DNA of 32,385 nucleotides from an uncultured Flavobacteriales bacterium. Its GTDB lineage: Bacteria; Bacteroidota; Bacteroidia; Flavobacteriales_D; CAJJDF01. Position numbers and translations under genes: made by a program. The notes beneath the pieces were generated by a model. The model did not search any database and was not told the DNA's origin. It worked only from the letters and a program-made list of their open reading frames with translations. This document shows positions 22,145 to 31,700 of the stretch, one piece after another; position 1 is the stretch's first letter; the number at the start of each line of letters is the position of its first letter. Location: positions 1 to 32,385 of the forward strand of contig CALLII010000108.1 in the NCBI GenBank assembly GCA_938009745.1, written 5' to 3'.

Positions 22145-24409
22145 TTAATCGATTATCTCGAGTTTAGCAAATTTAAGTAATAATTGTTTTTGGCCTACAT
22201 TAGGGAAAAAGACAGTCGCTTTTCTATTTGGATAAGCACCTTCTATGTTTACTATTTTTCCTTTGCCAAATTTGGCATGCCTTACATTAACTCCAACAAC
22301 CATATTTTTATTATCCGAGCCACCTCCTGAACTGGAAGTCGCAGATACTTTTTTCATGTTTGGTAATGTAGCGGCTGGTTTATTGAATTTCATTTCAAAC
22401 CCACTTTTCCTGTCGGTAGAAGTAGAGGCTTGTTTTCTTGGAGATACAATTGTTTCCTGATCTAAATATTGAGGGTCAATTTCATCAATGAATCTGCTTG
22501 GTTCACAGTTGATAAGACTTCCCCACCTGTAACGGCTTGTTGCATAGGATAATGTAGCTTTTTTTTCGGCTCTGGTTAAAGCTACATAAAACAAACGTCT
22601 TTCTTCTTCCAAATCATTACGAGTGGTTAATGACATTTGTGAAGGAAATAAGTTTTCTTCTAATCCTACGATATAAACGTATGGAAACTCCAAACCTTTG
22701 GCAGAGTGAATCGTCATCATCACCACTTTATTCAAGTCTTCTTCTTTGTCGTTATCAGCATTGGTTAATAATGCTACATCAATAAGGAAATCACTTAAAG
22801 TAGGTTGTAAATCGATACCTTCATCTTGATCGGTAAATTCTTTTAATCCATTTAGCAATTCCTGTATATTGTCATACCTACTTACTCCTTCAGGAGTTTT
22901 GTCAGCATATAAATCTCTTAATATCCCCGAAGAAGTGGCTATTTCTTTTCCTAAATCGTAGGCGTTTTCAGTTTCTAATCTTACAGTAAAGCTCTGTATC
23001 ATTGTACAGAAATCAGTGATTTTAGCAACAGTTCCTTTATTTATACCCAAAGTATTTTGAGATAAAGTATTGGCTACTTCCCAAAGCGATTTGTTTTCTT
23101 GGCTAGCAGCAATAATTAAATTATCAATACTTGTTTTTCCTATTCCTCTTTTCGGATAATTTATTACTCTTTTAAAGGCTTCTTCATCATTGTGATTAGC
23201 AATTAAACGATAGTAGGAGAGGAGGTCTTTTATTTCTTTTCTTTGATAAAAAGAGAGTCCCCCATATATTTTATAAGGAATATTTAGCCTTCGTAATGAT
23301 TCTTCAAATGAACGCGATTGTGCATTTGTGCGGTATAAAATGGCAAAATCTTTAAAGCTGGCATTTTCATTGTTTTTTATCTCATATATTGAGTTTGCTA
23401 TAGCCTTTCCTTCTTCATTATCAGATAAAGTTCTGACTACTTTTAGTTTTTCACCTTCGCTATTATCAGTCCAAACCTTTTTTTCAATTTGGTCTTTGTT
23501 CTTCTTAATAATACTATTTGCAGCCTGTACAATTACTTTTGTAGAACGGTAATTTTGCTCCAGTTTATATAACTTGTAATCGGGATAATCTTTTTTGAAA
23601 TTTAATATGTTTTCAATGTTTGCTCCCCTAAATGCATAGATACTCTGTGCATCATCACCAACAACAACAAGATTTTCGTTTGCTGAGGCTAGTTTTTTCA
23701 CAATTAGGTACTGCGAGTAGTTAGTATCCTGATACTCATCTACTAATAAGTACTTAAATCTTTGTTGGTATTTGTATAAAACTTCAAGATGATCTCTAAA
23801 TAGGATATTTGTTTTGAATAATAAATCATCAAAATCCATAGCTCCAGCTCTGAAACATCTTGATTGATAAGCTTTGTAAACTTCACCAATTTTTGGTCTT
23901 CCGGCACTTCGGTCATCAGCCATTATGGTTGCATTTTCCAAGTAGCCTTGAGCAGAGATTAAATTATTTTTTGCAGAAGATATTCTGTTGTAAACTATTC
24001 CTGGTTTATAGAGTTTATCATCTAAGCCATATTCTTTTACAATAGATTTTATTAAATTTTTAGAATCTTGAGTGTCATAAATTGTAAAGTTCTGTGGGTA
24101 TCCAATGTGATGAGCTTCAGATCTTAATATTCTTGCAAATACTGAGTGAAAAGTGCCCATCCATATGTTTCGAGCTTCACTTCCTCCAATTACTTTACCA
24201 ATCCTTTCTTTCATTTCTTTGGCTGCCTTGTTGGTAAAGGTTAATGAAAGAATACTGAAAGGATCAACTCCTTTTTCAATTAAATGAGCAATCCTGTAAG
24301 TTAAAACTCTAGTTTTTCCAGAGCCTGCTCCTGCGATAACCATGCACGGGCCTTCGGTATTTATAACAGCTTCAAGTTGTGGAGGGTTTAACTCGTCTAG
24401 ATATCCCAT
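22145..24409 (-). CDS. uvrD: ATP-dependent DNA helicase UvrD/PcrA
   Basis: A superfamily 1A 3'-5' helicase, 754 aa, acting in nucleotide excision and mismatch repair and in removing proteins or RNA polymerase from DNA. Motif Q LNPPQLEAV, Walker A GAGSGKT (27-33), motif II DEYQ (224-227), motif III VVGDDAQSIYAFRGA, motif IV LEQNYRST, motif V MTIHSAKGLEFPYV and motif VI ERRLFYVALTRA are all present. The C-terminal ~50 residues (GVNVRHAKFGKGKIVNIEG) are the Tudor-like domain found in PcrA. TTG at 24412 would add one residue; ATG 24409 is preferred. A -7 box TATTTTTG lies at 24446-24439. It is the first gene of a run leading to DUF4290, murA and perhaps the TlpA-like gene. Confidence 0.97.
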   Translation of the reverse strand: MGYLDELNPPQLEAVINTEGPCMVIAGAGSGKTRVLTYRIAHLIEKGVDPFSILSLTFTNKAAKEMKERIGKVIGGSEARNIWMGTFHSVFARILRSEAHHIGYPQNFTIYDTQDSKNLIKSIVKEYGLDDKLYKPGIVYNRISSAKNNLISAQGYLENATIMADDRSAGRPKIGEVYKAYQSRCFRAGAMDFDDLLFKTNILFRDHLEVLYKYQQRFKYLLVDEYQDTNYSQYLIVKKLASANENLVVVGDDAQSIYAFRGANIENILNFKKDYPDYKLYKLEQNYRSTKVIVQAANSIIKKNKDQIEKKVWTDNSEGEKLKVVRTLSDNEEGKAIANSIYEIKNNENASFKDFAILYRTNAQSRSFEESLRRLNIPYKIYGGLSFYQRKEIKDLLSYYRLIANHNDEEAFKRVINYPKRGIGKTSIDNLIIAASQENKSLWEVANTLSQNTLGINKGTVAKITDFCTMIQSFTVRLETENAYDLGKEIATSSGILRDLYADKTPEGVSRYDNIQELLNGLKEFTDQDEGIDLQPTLSDFLIDVALLTNADNDKEEDLNKVVMMTIHSAKGLEFPYVYIVGLEENLFPSQMSLTTRNDLEEERRLFYVALTRAEKKATLSYATSRYRWGSLINCEPSRFIDEIDPQYLDQETIVSPRKQASTSTDRKSGFEMKFNKPAATLPNMKKVSATSSSGGGSDNKNMVVGVNVRHAKFGKGKIVNIEGAYPNRKATVFFPNVGQKQLLLKFAKLEIID

Positions 24410-24438
24410 CAATAAGGGTTGTAAAATTCGATTATCAT

Positions 24439-24446
24439 CAAAAATA
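24439..24446 (-). promoter_or_regulatory. Bacteroidota -7 box (TATTTTTG) for uvrD
   Basis: TATTTTTG on the minus strand matches TAnnTTTG, 29 bp before the helicase ATG. A TTG 23 bp further upstream could serve as a weak -33 element. Confidence 0.45.
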
Positions 24447-24501
24447 CGATTAAATCAGGATTTGTTTTTCAATTATTTGGGATATATGTTAACAATAGTA
24501 C

Positions 24502-24521
24502 ATGAATAAAATTTTATTCAT
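24502..24521. terminator. 20-bp perfect AT palindrome after the patatin gene
   Basis: ATGAATAAAA/TTTTATTCAT is a perfect palindrome 2 bp after the stop of the leftward patatin gene. It may be a weak terminator or processing hairpin; the stem is AT-only and no clear T tract follows on the minus strand. Confidence 0.35.
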
Positions 24522-24523
24522 TT

Positions 24524-25426
24524 TTAAGGGATGATAATAGCTTCTTTAGGGTCAATTTTTCTTGCAAACTCTTTCCCATCTTCCCACCATTTTGTCATCT
24601 TTTCTCTGTTAAAAATAAGAGAGTTTTCTGTTAATTGTGTAGGAGTGAAGAATCGATTTATGGTCACTTTTTTATTTTGTGCTCTTAATTTAGAAATTTC
24701 TAGTTTACTTTGATTGTTTTGTTCCATTAGATAGTCTAATAGCTTGAAAGTTAAGTCAAAAGCATTTGTAGACCTAATTTTATTGGATAATCTTTGAATA
24801 GGATCTAATATTATGACATCAATTTCTGTTGCCCCAGCATCTATTGCAGCCTGAACAGGAATGTTGTTTCCAAAACCACCATCAGCATATTCCATATTAT
24901 TCTTTATCATCAAACTCATAAAAGGAACAAAATTAGCTGAAGCCCAAATCCAATCACAAAAGTCAGAATAGCTGAAATCTTTAATCGATTTGTATTCTAC
25001 TTCTTGTGTAGAAAGATTAGATACTGTTACAATTACATTTTTTTCGGATTGTTTAATTTTTTCGAAATCCTTTTCAGTAAAATAGTTTTCAATAGTTTTT
25101 CTCAGATTTTTTGTAGAACCAAATGTTTTGTTTCCTCTCAAAAAAGATCTAATAACATTAAAGTGGTCCATCCTTATAAATTCTACTCCCCTTCGCTTTT
25201 TTAATTTATAGGGACTTAAAGTGAAAATATCTGAATTTTTTATTGTCGTATAAACTTGATGAGCTTTTTCTATATTATTTGATGCTAATAGAGGTATTAA
25301 TAGACTTCCTGTAGATGACCCAACAAACAAATCATAGTTTTTTTTCTTTTCTAAAATTAGGTATTCTGCAATGCCTCCGGCAAATGCTCCTTTACTGCCT
25401 CCTCCTGATATAACTAATGCTTTCAT
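24524..25426 (-). CDS. Patatin-like phospholipase
   Basis: A patatin-family serine hydrolase, 300 aa. The oxyanion-hole motif is ISGGGSKGAFAGG (6-18), the nucleophile elbow GSSTG (36-40) gives Ser38, and the second member of the Ser-Asp dyad is Asp182 in ADGGFGNN. No signal peptide or membrane helix is seen, so it is probably cytoplasmic or released by another route. Patatins cleave acyl groups from phospholipids or other lipids; the substrate is unknown. Unlike the outer-membrane patatins of the group, it has no C-terminal barrel. It is a single gene, divergent from the giant repeat-protein gene with a 300-bp gap and separated by 114 bp from the helicase gene downstream. Confidence 0.93.
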   Translation of the reverse strand: MKALVISGGGSKGAFAGGIAEYLILEKKKNYDLFVGSSTGSLLIPLLASNNIEKAHQVYTTIKNSDIFTLSPYKLKKRRGVEFIRMDHFNVIRSFLRGNKTFGSTKNLRKTIENYFTEKDFEKIKQSEKNVIVTVSNLSTQEVEYKSIKDFSYSDFCDWIWASANFVPFMSLMIKNNMEYADGGFGNNIPVQAAIDAGATEIDVIILDPIQRLSNKIRSTNAFDLTFKLLDYLMEQNNQSKLEISKLRAQNKKVTINRFFTPTQLTENSLIFNREKMTKWWEDGKEFARKIDPKEAIIIP

Positions 25427-25726
25427 GGTATAATGTACGTAGTATAATTAACAAGGTTGGACTATGAAAAAATAAACATTTGCAAGTAGTTAACAAAATA
25501 ATAAGTTTTTATGGTGAATTTTTGCTGATATATTGATGATAAAACAATATAGTTTATGTAGTTAAATCAATGATTATAAGGATTATAATTAGTCAATATT
25601 TCTTTAAACAATAGAAAAGTGCATTTTAAGCAAGGAAGTTATTCATAGTGTTGTGTGGATAAAGAATACTTTCTAATTTCGCAGAGATAAAAAAGAACTA
25701 AAAAGATACTTTACAAAAAATAGATT
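25427..25726. other. 300-bp divergent intergenic region
   Basis: This region separates the patatin gene (-) and the giant repeat-protein gene (+). It is AT-rich and codes nothing. A -7-like TTATTTTG reads leftward at 25501-25494. Rightward, a TTG at 25651-25653 and TAATTTCG at 25674-25681 fit the Bacteroidota promoter. No strong inverted repeat or RNA-like structure was seen between them. Confidence 0.5.
25651..25681 (+). promoter_or_regulatory. Candidate promoter of the giant repeat-protein gene
   Basis: A -33 TTG (25651-25653) and a -7-like TAATTTCG (25674-25681, one base from TAnnTTTG) are separated by 20 bp, the spacing known for the group. The ATG follows 45 bp later. Confidence 0.4.
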
Positions 25727-28700
25727 ATGAAAAATATCAATACTTATATTAAAATAGCTGCATTACTAATGCTGTCATTAATAAGTTTTAATGGGAAATC
25801 CCAAAGAATCGTAATGGATTCAGTTTCGTTTCCTTCGCCACAAATTGTTTGTGTGCCTGATACAATATCGTTTTTCTTCAAAACGGGATTGGATTCAAAC
25901 AGTAATCCACTTCTTCCTTATGAGGATGTTACTATTCATGTTGACCTTCCTAATGGGTTTACATTTGTTGATCATATTTACACAGAAACAATTGATAGTT
26001 TTGATATTCCACCTGGAACAGTAGACGCTACAAATCCTAGTGATGTAATTTTTCCCCATGTAACATTTTTATCTTCACCTTTCACAACTTATTTTGAGTT
26101 AAAGGTTGTTGTTGTTGCCTCATGTGGTGCCAGAACATCTAAATCTTCATCATGGGTTACAAAGAATTATAATGGTTCACCAATTGCAACACCAGTTAGT
26201 GATACTATTGTATCGAATAACATTTCTGTTAGAGAACCATATGTAGTTTTTCAAGGAATTTCTAACACTACCGCTTCTAATTCAAATATTAATTTGAATA
26301 GATTGGCGATTGGTCAAAAAATTCAAAGGTGCTTTAAAGTAAATTATACTTCGTTAATTAGTTCTATTGGTGAGTTAACAGTAACTATACCTAATAAACC
26401 AAATTATTATTCATTTGATTGGGTAACTGCAGGAGTAACATCTACAACTGTAAATGATACTGTTAGATACGTTTTTGGTCCAGCATTTTTTGCAACCATA
26501 GGTGATGGAGATGGGGAATTAGAACCAGGTGAACAATTTACTTTTTGTGATTCTGTAACTGTTTTAGGAAACTGTAATAGCCAGAACTCAAACGTAAAGA
26601 GAGATTACACTTTAACTTGGGGTTGTGGTGGATCTGATTGTCAGAACACAACTGTTGCAGCAGAAGGAATTATTGCTTTGTCACCAACCGTAGTTGGATT
26701 AACAGCAAGACCTGATTTATTTATTGCTCCTAATTTATGTGATACGTGTGGAACAGGTACAGCTAGATTTGGATTTCAATTAAAAAATAATACACAACCA
26801 GTATTACCAACTGGTGGATTTCTTACAGACATAGTTCTTGAATTAGGAACTGCTGATTATCCATACAATCGTTCTTCCTCACCAGGTTTATTGTCAGATA
26901 ATTTCTGTTGGGATTCTGTTATCATAAATGGAGTAAATGTTCCTTTTACCAGTACTGTAAATGCAGGTCTTAATGCAGGTGCAGCTGTTACAGTAAAAGA
27001 TTTACTTTCATTTAATGGATATGGATTTCAGGATATTAATAATGATGGTTTCTTTGATGATTTAGCTGTAAATGATTCTTTAGTTATCGAACTATATGGT
27101 TCTTTTTATGCACTTACTCACGATACCTCTTTTCTTTTACAAAACTTAAGTGGAGGTAATATTGATGCAAATCCTCAATTAGTAGAAGCGGTTCAGCCAT
27201 CAATGGATGTATTGTATTCTGATGAATGTTCTGGAAATAGAAAAGAACAAAGACTTTTAGGAGGACAAATATTTTACTTAAATCCTAGAGGATCAAGTTC
27301 TGCTATTACACCAGATTTTTTCGATAACGGTAGTTATGTGCTAAATATGACTTTAGGTGAATGGAATACATCTGCAACATATGAATGTGATAGTGCAGTT
27401 CGTCAGTTAAAAATTATTGTACCGAAAGATGTATCTCTTGATACAACTTTAGCATTTCCAATTTCTAACTTTCCTCAAAGTTCAACAACCGATTCAGTTG
27501 CTTCTTGGGAAGAAAGAAAAGGATTAAATGGTGTTGATACTATATATATATGGTGGAATACAGAAGGAACTACAGGAGCAGGAACTTATGGAGTTGATGT
27601 AACTTTAAGGTATGATTGTTCAGGTGGAATTTGTCCTGAGGCAGATTCTTTAAGAACTATAGAATGGATACAGAGTTACAAGTGTGTCAACACAGCTGAT
27701 CAAACTTGTTATGAAACGGATATGTTTAGAGGGAAAAGATTAGTGCGTTTTCACTGTGATTTACCACCAGAAGGTATTAGTTTAAGAACTTTCAATATGG
27801 AAAGAATAACTTTTGGATACACTGATACTACAGAAACAACAAAAGTTAATAGAAATACTCCAGGTATCGCATTGTACAGAGCTCAAGTAGCTGATACAGT
27901 TTTAGTACAGTTAAGAGGTGTAGTAAATAATGCTATTTTAGATAGTGCTCATGCAAGGTTTAGTTACCATACCCAAATCAACCAAGCTGGAACAAAACAA
28001 ATATTAAGAATGGATACTGTTAATAGTACCATCACTATTTATGATGCAGATGCCGGTACTCATAATACTTTTAAGTTACATGCTCCTGGTAAATACTCTG
28101 GAGAATATGGTCCTCAACAAGCAGGAACATCTCATGATTATGATTGGCAGTGGAACCTTTCTTCGTACAAAGATAGTATGGGAGGAGGATATCAATTTAC
28201 TGGTGGATCTGGTATTGATTTTGATAGTGTAAACTTGGATATCAAGTTTATTATCGAAGACAATACATATTCAGGAGGTTTTCATATTGATCCTTTTGCT
28301 CAAATAAATGAATTACCAGAAGATACTGCAACTCAATGTGATATTTATGGTCAGTTATTTCAAGTATGGCAAAATGCACTTTCATTTAATGTAGATCCAG
28401 CAGGTGATTTAGGAGGATGTTCTCCTGCTTTTCATCAGTTAGAACTTTGGAGTGGATCTGGAACTGATAATTATCCAAACGAATTTAAAAGAAATGAAAG
28501 AATAGATGAATTAAGATTCTCTTGGAGTCCTACATATTTCAATGATCCAGATAGTGTAGTAATTAGCTATAGATGGGGAGTTGAAGGAGGTAACTTAGCT
28601 GTTGAAAAAGTTATTCCTTTTACTCAATCAGGAAACTCAATAATTATCCCAATGGAAAAAAGTGCTGCAATTAATGTATTGCCAGAAACTTTTGGTCCAA

Positions 28701-31700
28701 GTTTAGCCAATAGAGTAGAAGTAAGAGTTTATCAAGTACCTACTTGTGCAATTGAAGATTCATCTTCAACAACATTGTTTGAATTAAAAGGAGAAGCTGA
28801 TATTACTAGATTTACTAATAGTGATGTAACTTCAGTGTTAACCAGATTCGATACAAATTCTAGATATGGAGCAAGTGATATCGTATTTGTTGATATTACT
28901 CCTTTCAATATTACTTCATCACCAATTGTAGCTGCTGCTTCAGCAGATTCAGTTTGTTGGGATGTTAATTATGAAAACCTTTCTTTCTCTGATATTGATT
29001 ATACATGGATTGATTTAAATTCAGATAGTTTAAATATTACAAGTGTTGTAAGAATTGATAGTGGATTTAGTGTTCCACAAACACTGTACACTTATGGAAC
29101 AAATGGAATTTGGTTCCAGACTGATACTATCAAATCATTAGATTCAAAAACTTACAGGGTTTGTGCTCAGTATACAAGTTGTGATTTAGATTCTATTACC
29201 GTTACTGGTGGATGGAACTGTGCTTCTTACCCAGTTGACCCAGCTTCTGGTTATGCACCAACAAGTTATTCTTGTGAGCATAATCAACAAACTGTTCAAA
29301 TTTACATTGATGAATTAGCAGCTAAACTTCAAGCAAGAATTGTTAGTGAGCCAACAATGCCATTTGATATTTGTGACACTTTATTTTATGATGTTCAAAT
29401 CGCAAATATTGATTTGACAGATTTAAAAGACTTAGCTTTTTCAGCTATTTTACCAAGTACTTCGAATGTTACATATATTCCTGGAACTTCTGAATTAATT
29501 TGGCCTTATGATGGTACAAATACAACTTCTATCAACTTAACTGATCCAACTCTAACTGGTGATTCATTGGGATGGGATTTAACAGGTCAGTTTTCTTCTA
29601 GTAAGTTGAAAAACTTTGAACAAATAAATGATTCAAATTTTGCATTAATAAGATTTGCGTTTAATACTAATTGTTTTGTACTTCCTGGAGATGACATCAG
29701 ATTCAATGTACAAGGTACAAGAGGTTGTAATGGAGTTACTATAAGTAGAAGTGAAATTTCTCAACCATTTCAAGTTAATGGATTACTTCCAAAAGCAAAT
29801 AGATTAACACTTGTTAATGTAAGAATGGATACAATTCAAGCTTGTGATACAGCAACTAAAGTTGATGTTTCATTCTTTAACTTGTATGCTAAGAATAGTA
29901 GAGGTTCAGAGGTAATAGCAGTTACTTTCCCAGCTGAATTTGATTTTGCTGGTACTATTTACAATACACATAGAAGTTCATTTTTACAATCTTTAACTCC
30001 AACGAATACTGTTTCTGGAGGAATGAGAACATTAGAATGGTACTTAACTTCTGGATTACCTACTGCTGCTCCAACAGGAGTGCCTGGTGCAGATAGTCTT
30101 TCATTCTCATTTAGTATGGTTCCAGTAACTTCTGTTAACTGTGCAATGGATACATCTATTGAAGTAGAAGCATTTGAAAGATATATACTTTATTGTAAAA
30201 CTGATTCTTCAGTGCCATGTGAAGTTATTTATCCTTTATCTTCTAATAAAGATGAATTTATAGTTAGTAAAGGTGATATAGCTCTTACTAATATTTCTAC
30301 AGTTCTTAATGGATGTAATGATTCTCTTGATATTAACTTTAGCTACATTAACAATGGAACAAAAATAAATCAAGGAACTCAAACATTGTTTAAGTTCTAT
30401 GCAGATACTAACGGTAACGGAATAATTGATGCTACTGATCCAATATTTGATTCATTAGTTTATACTGATTCAATTAATAAAGGAGAAACAGGAACAATTA
30501 ACTTTAAATCCATAGCTACTAATTATACTGGTGGTGCAATATGTGATATAATAGTTGCTTTAGATAGTGCTTCAAGTTGTGTATGTGATACAAACTTTGC
30601 TGTACTTCCTGTAACAATCGATATGATGTTACAAAATGATACCATGTGTGATAATGATACTTTAAACTTCGGAGTATGTTCAGGAACTGGTAATTATTCA
30701 GGTAGAGTATTTGTTTGGTCAGATCCAAATAGTTTAGGAAGACAAACCTTCCTTTCAAGTATAACTGACAGAAGTCCTACTTTGGACCCACCTTCAGTTC
30801 CTTTTGATCAAGTTTGGACATTTAGGCTTCAAGTTATTGATGGAGATTGTGTTTTTGAAGATTCAATTTCAATATTCATTAAAGGTACACCAGCACCTTT
30901 TGATGTAATAGATGATACTATTTGTGATGATGACTGTGTAATGTTGACTACAACTTTAATTGCAGGAAATACTTATAATGTTTATGATGGTGCAGGAAGT
31001 TTCTTAGGAACTATGCCTTATTTAGCTTGTCCAAACGTAACAACTACTTATTATTTCGAAGCAATTGATTCTGTTAACGGATGTGGTTCAGTATTTGATA
31101 CAGCAGTTATCACTGTAGTGCCAAAAGGTAATCCAGGAAGTAATAATGTGATAGCAAACTGTGGAGCAGGTTGTACATTCAATTTATTTGATACATTAGT
31201 TGGTACTCCAGATACAACAGGTATATGGACTGACCCATTTGGAGCAGCATTTGGAACTGGATATAATGCCATATTTAATAGTACAACTAATCAATCTGGA
31301 GTTTATACTTATACACTTAGTAATGCGCCTTGTGGTGACACAACTGCAACTGTTACAGTATTACCATTTACAGATACTATTCCTGTATCTACTTTAGAAG
31401 ATGTTCCATTTACATTAGGTTCTCCTTCAATAGGAGCAGCTGGAACAGTTAGTACTATTTCGACTAGTAATGGACCAAAGCATGGAACAGTAACTACTGA
31501 CCCAGTAACAGGAACAATAACTTACACACCAGATACTAACTATGTTGGTTATGATACAGTGACAATAATAACTTGTTATACAACAGCTAATTGTGATACA
31601 ACCGTGTTAACAATAACAGTTATTCCAGTAATGGATACAGTGCCAATGACAATTGACGAAGACAGTACATTTACCATCTTCCCAAGAACAGATTCATTAA

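Noticed and set aside
28041-31397. Short open frames on both strands inside 28041-31397
   Set aside because: They are shadows of the continuous frame of the giant exported protein, whose codons were read without a stop to the window edge.
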